Part shown: positions 21,373-32,942 of the stretch, one piece after another
How positions within the stretch are numbered: position 1 is the first letter of the stretch
Layout of the letters: the number at the start of each line of letters is the position of its first letter
Assembly: GCF_021917145.1 (NCBI RefSeq)
Contig: NC_061062.1
Location: 3,507,468-3,571,467 of the forward strand
From: Hypomesus transpacificus
Lineage: Eukaryota > Chordata > Actinopteri > Osmeriformes > Osmeridae
Reading direction: 5' to 3'
DNA: 64,000 nucleotides
Made by a program: the position numbers and the translations under genes
The notes under the pieces: generated by a model
What the model was told of the DNA's origin: nothing
The model's database searches: none
Seen by the model: only the letters and a program-made list of their open reading frames with translations

Positions 21373-24300
21373 ATGCCTGCAATGTTGGAGAAAAACGGTT
21401 CCGAAATATCAGGGAAGCGGAGAGGGAGGAATTCAGTTAATAATCCTAACAAAAGTTTTGCTACGAATGGAAACAGTAACATTTCATGGGAGGAAGGAAG
21501 TTCGGGCTCCTCCAGTGATGATGAGCATGGTAGGTCAACGTGACGGTGGTAGCCTTGGTCAGACAGAACTAGTTCTGGTTTTTGAAATGTTACAAAAATA
21601 TCTGTAATACATGTTCATCATCTGTGCATAGGTGGCGGAGGTATGCGAGTAGGTGCTCAATATCAAGCCATCGTTCCAGACTATGATCCTGGTGAGTAAT
21701 TTACGCGATGTTACAGTTTTGAAGATGAGACAGGTTTTAAGATGTGGTAGCCTCGAACTCTGGTGATCGCCCATTCCACGAGTTCAGATTGTCTGGAAGA
21801 ATTGTATCATCTCACCGACTCTTTCTAAAAATCAATTTCTAAGATTAGATTTGGCCTTAAGTTTACGTAATTTAATAATGTAAACAACTACATTTGAAAC
21901 AGTTTGAACAGAACCGTTTATTTTAAGAGTATGTTCAATAATAAATAGCCATCTACATCAGTTGCAAAGACAGCTGTTTTGTTGTTCAAACAAAATAAAA
22001 CATTTGTAACGCATTTCACAGTAATTAAACTTTTCACAATGTATGAGCTTTCATTTTGATCTACAAAGATTTTTGAATTTTATCCAACCACAATTATTCA
22101 AATCCTCAGTTTTTTTTCTCCAAATAAACCAAGCTAGATTGGTAAAAAAAATAAAAAGGTTAGTATTTTAAAGAAACCAGTACCTAGCCTCATGTCTCCT
22201 CCTTCCTTGCTCCTGCCAGATGTGGCCAAGGCTGCCCAGGAAAGGGACAACCTGGGCATGCTGGTGTGGATACCCAGCCAGACCCTGGCAGAAACCAAAC
22301 GTAAGAACCACCATTTGCAATAGGATACATATGTGGAAAATGCTTACAGCCTATAAATAAATACAATGTAAATCACCGTAGAACAGTTTTACATTGCTCC
22401 TTTGCCCTCTTGCAGTTGATGAATACATTTCAATCGCCAAAGAAAAGCACGGCTATAATATGGAACAGGTAATACAATGCTGCTGTGTTAAAGTGCCACT
22501 AAAACAGGTCTTTACAATGTGTAAAAAAAATTCAATTTTCCCTCCTCTACTCTTCAATCGACTCTATGAATAATTGACCCTGTGTGTCTTCATGTACACT
22601 ACAGGCGTTGGGCATGCTGTTCTGGCACAAGCACAATATAGAGAAGTCCCTGGCAGACTTGCCTAACTTCACACCTTTCCCAGATGAGTGGACGGTGGAG
22701 GACAAGGTTCTCTTTGAACAGGGCTTCAGTTTCCATGGCAAGACATTCCACCGCATCCAGCAGATGGTGAGGAAGCACACACACAATCATGTACTCAAAC
22801 ACACACACACACACACTCATATACTCAAACCCACACTCATATACTCCGACACACACACTCGTTGTTTGTGGTTCTGGATTTGGTATAACATCTAGCCCTT
22901 TCTACCACATGGCAGCTACCTGACAAGTCCATCGCCAGCCTGGTGAGGTTCTATTATTCATGGAAAAAAACTCGCAGCAAAACCAGCGTCATGGATCGCC
23001 ACGCACGCAAGCAGAAGAGGGAGCGAGAAGAGAGGTGAAGGCCTAATCCCAAATCAACCTGTAGACTAACTACCCTATAGGCCCAATCCCAAACCAACCT
23101 GTAGACTAACTACCCTATAGGCCTAATCCCAAACCAAACTGTAGACTAACTACCTTATAGGCCCAATCCCAAACCAACCTGTAGACTAACTACCCTATAA
23201 AACCAATCCCAAACCAACCTGTAGACTAACTACCCTATAGGCCCAATCCCAAACCAATCTCTAGACTAACTACCCTATAGGCCCAATCCCAAACCAACCT
23301 GTAGACTAACTACCCTATAGGCCTAATCCCAAACCAAACTGTAGACTAACTACCTTATAGGCCCAATCCCAAACCAACCTGTAGACTAACTACCCTACAG
23401 GCCCAATCCCAAACCAACCTGTAGACTAACTACACTATAAACACAATTCCAAACCAACCTGTAGACTAACTAACCAATAGGCTTAATCCCAAAAAACCTG
23501 TAGACTAACTACTCTATAGGCCCAATCCCAAACCAACCTGTAGACTAACTACCCTATAGGCCTAATCCCAAACCAAACTGTAGATTAACTACCTTATAGG
23601 CCCAATCCCAAACCAACCTGTAGACTAACTACCCTATAAAACCAATCCCAAACCAACCTGTTGACTAACTACCCTATAGGCCTAATCCCAAACCAACCTG
23701 TAGACTAACTACTCTATAGGCCCAATCCCAAACCAACCTGTAGACTAACTACCCTATAGGCCCAATCCCAAACCAACCTGTAGACTAATTACCCTATAAA
23801 CACAATTCCAAACCAACCTGTAGACTAACTAACCAATAGGCCTAATCCCAAAAAACCTGTAGACTAACTACTCTATAGGCCCAATCCCAAACCAACCTGT
23901 AGACTAACTACCCTATAGGCCCAATCCCAAACCAACCTGTAGACTAATTACCCTATAAACACAATTCCAAACCAACCTGTAGACTAACTAACCAATAGGC
24001 CTAATCCCAAAAAACCTGTAGACTAACTACTCTATAGGCCCAATCCCAAACCAACCTGTAGACTAACTACCCTATAGGCCTAATCCCAAACCAAACTGTA
24101 GACTAACTACCTTATAGGCCCAATCCCAAACCAACCTGTAGACTAACTACCCTATAAAACCAATCCCAAACCAACCTGTTGACTAACTACCCTATAGGCC
24201 TAATCCCAAACCAACCTGTAGACTAACTACTCTATAGGCCCAATCCCAAACCAACCTGTAGACTAACTACCCTATAGGCCCAATCCCAAACCAACCTGTA

Positions 24301-25400
24301 GACTAATTACCCTATAAACACAATTCCAAACCAACCTGTAGACTAACTAACCAATAGGCCTAATCCCAAAAAACCTGTAGACTAACTACTCTATAGGCCC
24401 AATCCCAAACCAACCTGTAGACTAACTACCCTATAGGCCCAATCCCAAACCAACCTGTAGACTAACTACCCTATAGGACCAATCCCAAACCAACCTGTAG
24501 ACTAAATACCCTATAAACACAATCCCAAACCAAACTCAAAACTAACTACCCCATTGGCCCAAACTCTAGAATAATTACCCAATGGGCCCAATCCCAAACC
24601 AATGTGTATATTAACTACCTTATAGGCCCAAACCATGGCCTACACACTTTGCAGCACCAATTTTGAGCCATAACACTCTCAGGTACAATATGCTACTTTT
24701 TAGATATTTGAATTGATGAGCAGCAGTTATCCAGGACTGCTCTTTATCACCTGCCTCCTCTGTGTCCTCAGTGAAGACGAGGCTGAGGAGACTCCTCCCA
24801 ACCCTCCCAGTGACATGGACTTTGATCCCAGCAAGCAGGACAAGAAGGAGGTACAGTATCATCACTAATTTGAACCTGTATTCGGTATCAGTCCAGTCGT
24901 TACTTAACCTGGCTGCCAGTCCAATTTAGCCCCGCCCACAACAACATTTGGTCGGGAAGTTGGGTCTGGAGTAGCTCGGTTGCGGAAAAACTATACCCAA
25001 ACAGGAGCTGTTCGGACCAATGAAATTGTCAGGACGGGCTTTATACGATGATGGACAGATGATCAACAGTAACGTAATCAACCACGTCACCAAAGAGCGC
25101 TTTGGTTGTAGGTCTATCCAATTGAGCGAAGAGGCATTAGTATTACGAGTTCGGTTGAAACACGCCCCTTACTCACAGCCCAACAGAGAGTTATCAGACT
25201 CATATTCTGACTAGAATTATGAGTATGACAATGTCAGGCTAGTCGTTACTGCTTGGCGGATGCACAACGCGTGGAGCAGGGCCCACTCCGAGACTGAGGA
25301 CCAGGTTCTAAGGGATGAGGCTAGTATCGAATGCTTGCTGACACACAGACGTTTTCTGTTGCAGGTGGCCTCAGGATCAGAAGCCAAACAGGAAACCAAG

Positions 25401-25446
<46 letters not shown>

Positions 25447-27022
25447 CAGCAGTGGTAGTGCAGAAGGTAAGCAATAACTAGATCTCCTTCAGTCTCTGTA
25501 AACATCTGGTTCACTGCATTCTGCAGTTTCCACATCCCATTAACGTTCTTGTCGAGCCTAGAAATGAAGATCCACACACAATTTCCTGTTCGGAGATAAA
25601 TACGTATAATAAATAATAATAATAGCCAAATAAATAATTTAACAAATAATTAAAAACTAAAACGCTCCGCCACAACACTACCACCTGACCTGTTCCGCGT
25701 CTTCCTCCAGCCCACTGGCATGGTCGAGAAGGTGGCCCATGTGAAGAAGGAGCTCCAGGGTCTGTCAGGGAAGAACCTGCACAGAGCCAAGAAGAAGCCC
25801 CCTAAGGGCATGCACCTGCACCAGGGAGACGTCGGGGCCATGTCTACGAGCGGCCCAGCGGCCTTGGGAGTGCTGCGACAGCTGGACACAGAGCTGGTCA
25901 CCATCAAAAGACAGGTGCCAGCTTAAAGGCCGCGTGAAGGAGCGTTGGCGTTTAAAAGTTTATCCATGGATTTAGGACTGAACAATCAAGTTGTCCCCCT
26001 GCTCTGCTCTCCTACTTGCTCCTTTCCTGGTTGTGGTATTTACATCGCTTCTCTCCCCAGATCCAGAGCATCAAACAGAACAACAGTGCTCTAAAGGAGA
26101 AGCTATATTCTGGAGTAAATAACTTCCGCGTGCCTGAGGTATGGTCAATGCTGTTAGTGTGCCTGAATTCCTGTTTTAAACCCCAGCTGTGATGGTTATT
26201 GATCAATGAGCTTGATATTCAGTATTACTGATCGGTAACTGGATATGTAATCTCAGGTGACCCAGAAGTTCAATACTCGCTGGACCACAGATGAGCAACT
26301 GCTGGCAGTACAAGGTAACAAAAATAGCAGTGAAAAGGCTTTCAAAGAATCAGGCATTTTACATACTAAATAACACAGATAAATGGCCAATCTGGGTCAG
26401 GTGATTAAAATCCCCCCCCTCCTCTCCTCACCAGCCATCAGGAAGTACGGACGAGACTTCCAGGCCATCTCCGACGTGATCGGCAACAAGTCAGTGGTGC
26501 AGGTGAAGAACTTCTTCGTGAACTACCGCCGGCGTTACAACCTCGACGAGGTGCTGCAGGAGTGGGAGGCGGAGCACGGGGTGGAGGGCGGGGCCAGGGG
26601 AGGAGCGGAGGAGGAGAAGATGGAGGTGTCTCACTCCCCTGAGGAGGCGGGAGCCCGAGGAGGAGCGGGCACGCCGGCCGTCCCTGAGGAGCAGAAGGAG
26701 GTGAGGGACAGAGACAGTTTAGTCTACACACGCCCCTGTGTCTAATCGTGGTGTGTCAACTGACGTGCAGCATCCTCCTGTACTACGCTTATTTTGACGC
26801 GATTCGCATGGTTTAATCGCACAATGCCTTCCTTGTATTACGAGTAGCGTGTTCGGTCGCATGGTCTTCTCTGTCCTCTGTTGAAGCGTTCTGTATCTGG
26901 TGGTGTAGATGTGCAGAGTGGACCAACAGCAACACGTTAGACCTGTATAGGGAACTAACAGCTGTCCCTGTTGTCCCAAGGAGTCGTCGCCCACAGAGAC
27001 CCAGCAGCCCCAGGCGTCCTGA
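21373..27022 (+). CDS. rcor1: REST corepressor 1 (CoREST1), complete, 13 coding exons
   Basis: CoREST1 bridges the histone demethylase LSD1/KDM1A to HDAC1/2 and nucleosomes in neuronal-gene repression. Exons: 21373-21529, 21632-21691, 22220-22300, 22416-22468, 22605-22766, 22916-23034, 24772-24850, 25365-25466, 25711-25914, 26061-26138, 26257-26314, 26435-26700 and 26981-27022. All are GT-AG with consistent phases, giving 486 aa (human 485). The ELM2 domain is about residues 57-140 ([16 protein letters not shown]). SANT1 is about 143-192 ([20 protein letters not shown]). An LSD1-binding helical linker is about 280-360. SANT2 is about 372-418 ([20 protein letters not shown]). The start [19 protein letters not shown] and block [15 protein letters not shown] match RCOR1. 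Mammalian Ala-rich expansion near the N-terminus is absent. Instead an Ala13 run lies at residues 251-263, and SANT2 is followed by a Gly/Glu-rich insert. Confidence 0.96.
23037..24625. repeat. About 40-bp minisatellite with higher-order structure, rcor1 intron 6
   Basis: Roughly 39 copies of a 40-bp unit (core CCCAATCCCAAACCAACCTG then TAGACTAACTACCCTATAGG). Variant monomers recur in order: the AAAAAACCTG variant appears near 23490, 23850, 24010 and 24370, and the CTGTTGACT variant near 23659 and 24178. This implies duplicated blocks about 360 and 520 bp long. The array begins under 10 bp after the exon 6 donor and fills most of the intron. There are no unique spacers. Confidence 0.93.
25404..25442 (+). 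repeat. (GCA)13 coding microsatellite
   Basis: Thirteen uninterrupted GCA codons (a CAG-phase repeat read as alanine) in rcor1 exon 25365-25466, followed by GTA GCA GCA GTG GTA GTG. It encodes Ala13-Val-Ala-Ala in the linker between SANT1 and the LSD1-binding region. Confidence 0.95.
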
Positions 27023-27116
27023 GCGGGCGTCCATCTTGGGAGGGATGGTGTTTGCGCTGGAACTTCTGCTCCCTGCGGATCTGAGGGCTTGTGAAGGGAC
27101 GAGGAGGAGCCTAACC

Positions 27117-27500
27117 AGGTCCCAGTTCAGACCTGACCCCCCGTCCCCTGTCTCCCCCGCCCCCCCGTCCCCATCCCAGTTCAGACCTGACCCCCCCGTC
27201 CCCTGTCTCCCCCGCCCCCCCGTCCCCGTCCCAGTTCAGACCTGACCCCCCGTCCCCTGTCTCCCCTGCCCCCCCGTCCCCGTCCCAGTTCAGACCTGAC
27301 CCCCCGTCCCCTGTCTCCCCCGCCCCCCCGTCCCCGTCCCAGTTCAGACCTGACCCCCCGTCCCCTGTCTCCCCCGCCCCCCCCGTCCCCGTCCCAGTTC
27401 AGACCTGACCCCCCGTCCCCTGTCTCCCCCGTCCCCGTCCCAGTTCAGACCTGACCCCCCGTCCCCTGTCTCCCCCGCCCCCCGTCCCCGTCCCAGTTCA
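27117..27500. repeat. C-rich minisatellite in rcor1 3' UTR
   Basis: About seven copies of a 50-60-bp unit: CCCAGTTCAGACCTGACCCC then CGTCCCCTGTCTCCCCCGCC. It lies about 100 bp after the rcor1 stop codon. Confidence 0.9.
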
Positions 27501-27608
27501 GGCCCAATCTATGACTTGACCACCTCCTGAAGGTCACCACAAGGTCATTCTTTCCCCTATCTCCCCATGGCCTGCCCTCCTTCTCTCTCTCCCTCCCAAC
27601 CCCGACCG

Positions 27609-27631
27609 CCCCCCCCCCCCCCCCCCCCCCC
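27609..27631. repeat. Poly(C) run, 23 bases
   Basis: An uninterrupted cytosine homopolymer on the + strand within the rcor1 3' UTR. Its length is error-prone in most sequencing chemistries. Confidence 0.9.
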
Positions 27632-29559
27632 GATTACCCGGACATGTTAATCTACCACTACATACAGAGAGGGCAACAGCAGTGACCACATGTCAAAGAG
27701 ACTATGTAGTAACTACCAGGGTTAGCTAAAGCACTTTACTATCCCACCACCATGACCATGGCCAGATCGGCCATCTCGACCTGATCCTGTCCCCTTCCAG
27801 CAATGAATCCACATTACAAACATCCTTCCTGTATCTCCATTTGTGTCTTTATCATGTCACACTGCAAAACCTTTTTTATATCACTTCTCCAGAAGTTCAC
27901 TGTAAACTTAGCTTTAGTTAGTGACAAACACTACCACCATTTCCACCCTGTCCTACAGTTTGTGCTGGAGACATCGGCACTGTACAGCCTATCAGTCAGA
28001 TGCGATTATTCAGGTTATTGATTATGTTATGTTTCTCCTACAAAAGCTGGCACCACCAGCCAAAATGGCAGCAGTGTTCACGGGGCGTCTTGGTGAAAAT
28101 CTGAGAGTTCAGTTCAGAGAGTTCATCGCTAATGGAAAACTGTCTCCCGAGATTGTTCCTATAGCTGATTTAATTTGTCTTCTGCCGAGAAGAGTCAAAA
28201 ATTGTGGAAACGTTATTCATTTTTAGGGCGCTGCTAAGTGCTCAAATTGTACAATTGTATTCAAGAATAATGGTTAAGGTAATACTATTTGTATTGGAAT
28301 ATATTTATGATGCGTTTAGTGATTTGGTGTCTGATGAGTCAGACCTAATGATTGAAGTAAGAAATTGTACATAACCTGGGAATTGGAGGCCAAGGATTTC
28401 ATCATGTTCAACAGAGCCCTGGGCGTCTGGTTTCCTGGACACATGACATTGAGTTCTAACAACACCTAGACTAACAAATACAAATGAACCAATTGGGATT
28501 TGTTTAGCAAATCTATGAAACTTAATCAAGGAAACCAACCCCAGGGGTTTGACCATGTTTGACTTAATGTGGACTTCACATACTTCGATTAGCAATATTT
28601 AAGATTAATTTAGACTTGATTAGCAATGCCTAGAAAATATATACAATTGGGTCATACACCGTTAAGTTGTCGAACTCTGACCCCTATCCAGTTCAGGTGA
28701 GAGGATTTAGCCTTTAAAATAGATGAATGAGAGATTGTAATTTGACTGGATGTTCTTCAGATTTTTACATTTTTATTAAAAACACTGGTTTCTCAGACAC
28801 AGATGATGCTTAACCCCAGGCCCAAGACTCATGTCAATGTAGGTTGTCCTTGGAAAGTTCTTTGTTCTTTCAAATAAAGATACTTTAGTCTGGATCTGTG
28901 TTTGGGGAATCAACACCTTTTAGAGAAGTAGGAATTTTGTTGGTTTAGTCCTGTACACGGGACATGGCCTGTTGAGAAGTTTTTACTGTCCTGGTACCAA
29001 GCTTACTGTCAGCATAATGTTTTAATGCCTTTTCTATACTTGTGGAAATGTGTGTGCGTTTCTGAGGGGTAGGGTTTCAATGCTGAAAGGGTCTGTGTGC
29101 GTGCGTGTGTGTGTATTTTATTGCAGTCATTAAGCATTATGTATCCAATTTGCAGTTCAATAAACAATACATTTGAAGGATTTATAGGGGATGTTTACAC
29201 ACATGATCTGACTGTGTCTATCGTTCATCTGCTGTCCTATTTTCTACTGTGTGCATGCATAGTATTTCTACTTTGATACATTTGTATTATTTAACAACTT
29301 GACCTGGCATTTGGTTTGTGCCAGATGTATGACATTTGTTCATATATCAGCAACATACAACACCAATATGACTTAATGTGTTCAGTGTAGGTTGCACAAG
29401 CTATATAATAACTTCTGTTCTCATTTCCGAAACCGGAAATGAGGTCGTCAGAGTTCAAGTTCCATTTTTATTAGTCATCCCGTGTACGTACTAACTCATG
29501 TACTAACTAGGCTGTGATCATTTCGATGCTATGGGTGAACATGAGTTTCGTAACAACAT

Positions 29560-29988
29560 ATGATGAAGCATTCCCAGAGCGTCTCTTCCGTAGTTGTCAG
29601 TAACAGTGCCGACTAGCGATCAGGCCAACAATTGCGCGCATGGCCTGCTCATTTTTTTCACGACGGGGATTTCCTAGGGAGGAAGTAAGCAAACCGAAGG
29701 GGGCTTTCCAGCCACTTAGGCATCAACATCGAAGAGAAGAAGTGGCTTCTCTTTTTGACCCGCATTTCCCTTTGGATTTCAGAAATATTCCTAAAACATA
29801 TTATAGGTACGATGTCACCTATATGTGACAGGCCCTTGGATGTCTGTTTCCTATCGAGAGGAGTTCGGTCGCTTTCAGTGTAGTCCATAGTAAGCTACTG
29901 AACGTGCCATTCACCCCGCAAAGCTTTATTCGAAACGTTGTAGCTGGACAACGACGTTGCATTGGCCAACGTTAACCATCTGATTCAT
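29560..29988 (+). promoter_or_regulatory. Candidate traf3 promoter and noncoding first exon
   Basis: The traf3 start codon sits in an exon whose acceptor is only 3 bp upstream (CAG|GTC ATG), so at least one noncoding exon must lie further left. A strong donor (ATTCAT|GTAAGTATT) at 29989 follows a stretch with CG dinucleotides and an ATTGG motif. This makes 29.6-29.99 kb the best candidate. The start of transcription is not determined. Confidence 0.4.
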
Positions 29989-29994
29989 GTAAGT

Positions 29995-32939
29995 ATTATT
30001 GCTAGACACAATCCTACAATGTTCATTTCACGCTAATAGTGTAGGAACTATTTTATGTGAGCGAGATAGTGGCAACATGTTGAGAAACCATACGTGTGAA
30101 AGCCAGAGCATGTGTTCGTGTGTGAGGAGAGATATTCAAACCAAGCTGGGGATGAGGTAATTTCAAACATCCATTGTGGGGCTTTTCAACAGACAAGCAT
30201 CGCAAATCACAGTAAAAAAATTAAAATGGTAATTTTTCGATAGTGTTATTCTAGTTTATTGCCCTCCGGATATTTTCATTCACACGGCTGTTGAAACTAT
30301 ATTCGACATACCAAATGCCATTTTAAAACAATTACACATTTTCTCTGCTAAATGCACGTTAGCCTTGGTGATAGGTATGATGCTGTTGCAACACCTGTGA
30401 CCTGGCTCACACATGACATTTCAGCTGTCACTGTGCATAATGACAGCGGCATTAACTCAATCCAGTTTATTTGGAAGATTGATCTTTTGAGGCATTTTAG
30501 TCTTACTCCTTAATGTCTTAACAATATAGTCAGAAATGAATCACATGTATGGTGTAATGTTAGCCTAACGTTTATTCAATCCATGAGATTCATCAGTCTC
30601 CAGGTTTGGTTCAGCTGGGCTGATTCAGTATTTGAGGGCTAGATGTAGTTGATGGATGTAACAGTAAGTCTGTGCAATCAAAGGTTAGTGACAGAAATCC
30701 CCTAGTTGTGTTGTTTCATTTTTGTTTTGTGCTGTCATGGTAGAGCAACCAGGACAAATGGACCTGCATGTTTTGACTCAGGCCCTGTCCCTGTCTCTCT
30801 CTGTCCCTGTCTCTCTCTGTCCCTGTCTCTCTGTCCCTGTCTCTCTCTGTCCCTGTCTCTCTCTATCTCTCTCTGTCCCTGTCTCTCTCTGTCCCTGTCT
30901 CTCTGTCCCTGTCTCTCTCTGTCCCTGTCTCTCTCTATCTCTCTCTGTCCCTGTCTCTCTCTGTCCCTGTCTCTCTCTGTCCCTGTCTCTTTCTGTGCCT
31001 GTCTTTCTGTCCCTGTCTCTCTCTCTGTCCCTATCTCTCTCTGTCCCTGTCTCTCTCGGTCCCTGTGTCTCTCTGTCTGTCCCTGTCTCTCTTTATGTGC
31101 CTGTCTTTCTGTCCCTGTCTCTCTCTGTCCCTGTCTCTCTGTCCCTGTTTCTCTGTCCCTGTCTCTCTGTCCCTGTTTCTCTGTCCCTGTCTCTCTCTCA
31201 GTCCCTGTCTCTCTGTTCCTGTCTCTCTCTCTGTTTCTCTCTCTGTCCCTGTCTCTCTCTCGGCCCCTTCTCTCTCTCTCGGTCCCTGTCTCTCTCTCTC
31301 GGTCCCTGTCTCTCTCGGTCCCTCTCTCGGTCTCTCTCTGTCACTGTCTCTCTTTCTGTCAGTGTCTCTCTGTCCCTGTCTCTCTGTCCCTATCTCTCTT
31401 TCTTTCCCTGTCTCTCTCTCAGTCCCGGTCTCTTTCTGTCCCGGTCTTTCTCTCTGTCCCTGTCTCTCTCTGTCCCTGTCTCTCTCTGTTCCTGTCTCTC
31501 TCTTGGTCCCTGTCTCTCTCTGTTCCTGTCTTTCTATCTCTCCTTTCCTCCTCTCATTACATTTAGCAGCCTTAAACCCAGTCAGGCCCAAAAGACCACA
31601 CTCAGACATCAAGCAATTTCTTTCTCAGCGCTCCAGTCATTCTTGGTGTTCAACAGAAACAGTGAGTTCTTAGGGGGAAATACCCCCGTTTTACATTTGC
31701 TCTGCAGTTCAACAGAAACACCATTTCCCGTCGAGGAAGAGAGACCTGACTAAATTTACCAGAACACTCAGAATATCGCAGTCTCATGATTTAGAAACTA
31801 CACAGCTGGGGCGTGTGAAGTTTAGGCCTACACAGTGCTTAGTCCAAAATCTTGAACGGTTTGATAGTGTCATGATGGCATTCAATGCTGTGTAGTCAAA
31901 GATGGGAGAGTCAGGGGGTGTGTGTGTAGTCAGATGCTGAGTAGCGTCGATGAACCAGACAGTGGAAAAGCCCCTAGCATATCCCAGGAAGTCCCTGAAC
32001 CACCAGAGGAGGAACTCACCAGCTCTCATCTCCCCCAGCCCGGGAGGAGACCTGGGACACCCGTCCCTCATTCTCGTTGGAATTCAGGGCTGCAGGGGAG
32101 AACCTTGTGCTGGCATGGATCCTCACAGGTACAGCCAACCCCATAGGCAAGTCTGCCGGGAGCACAGGAAAGACGGGTTTTCGGTGACGCAAACAATCCA
32201 GTTCAGGGTGCAGAGGGATCCGAGTGTAGGTATGCGGTCACAGTGGATGTTTGCACCCCTCCATCCCCTTTCTAGCTAGTCAGTCAAACCCCCCCAGACT
32301 GCCAGCCAGACAGCCAGTTAGTGTCCAGACAGTCGCTTACTGTCCCTGCTGCCTGTGTGCTTCTCTCGTCTCGGAGAGGAGATAAAATTAGCCTGAGTTA
32401 GCTATGTGTGTTATGGAGGGGTTTCCCAAGTCCAGGCCTCAGTCAGGAGCTGTTGATGTGGCAGTGAATGCACTGTATTCACACACACACACACACAGCC
32501 TCCTCATCTGAAACACAAGTATGTAACATGAGATTAAAGTGTCTTTCATCAAGTGTGTTTGTCCTGTATGTTGCAATGGTGTAAGGTAATGCTACCCCTA
32601 CTGTAGGTGCTGAACTGGGGTCAGAACTATGTTCCCCCCTTGAAGGTTAAGTGGATGTTTCACAAGGAGGATGCAGATCCTGGATCAGAGTGTAAGAGGG
32701 GGCAGCTTCACTTGTTGCAATAACGGGTATCTTACTGTTGCACAACTTAAGTCCAGAGTTGCTGGATTCCAGTAGAGCAGTTTGGATAGGTACAAGCTGA
32801 TATCCAGCCACTTGGTACCTTAGCAACGCCCCTGACTCCGAGCTAGCTCCAGAGGTGCTGCCCTGGGGGCTGACTTGTGTTCCTCTCAGCACACCCAAGA
32901 AGCCCTGGACCCTTTTCACCCCTCCCGTCCTCTCCCCAG
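29995..32939 (+). other. Inferred first intron of traf3
   Basis: Apart from the CTGTCCCTGTCTCT repeat and a short (CA)n near 32479-32496 I see no gene or clear mobile element. Weak open frames show no domain. Confidence 0.4.
30783..31555. repeat. CTCTGTCCCTGTCTCT pyrimidine minisatellite
   Basis: About 770 bp of variable 14-18-bp units made of CTCTCTGTCCCTGT. Long open frames in four phases here, up to 343 codons, are artefacts of a stop-free repeat. Confidence 0.95.
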
Positions 32940-32942
32940 GTC

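Larger units (their letters stand above)
27023..29164 (+). other. rcor1 3' UTR with polyadenylation signals
   Basis: AATAAA signals lie at 28873-28878 and 29159-29164. The UTR contains the C-rich minisatellite and poly(C) described separately. A 66-codon frame at 28027-28226 has no recognised domain. Confidence 0.6.

Noticed and set aside
23037..24625. CRISPR-like array of regular 40-bp repeats
   Set aside because: Units are directly adjacent with no unique spacers, in a vertebrate intron. It is a minisatellite.
29640..29828. 62-codon frame starting MACSFFSRRGF as a small gene
   Set aside because: No recognised domain. It overlaps the likely traf3 promoter/first exon and is short enough to be chance.
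30706..31753. Open frames of up to 343 codons in a CTCTGTCCCTGT repeat
   Set aside because: Translation is (S/L/C/P/V)-only low complexity in several frames at once; it is a stop-free repeat inside an inferred intron.
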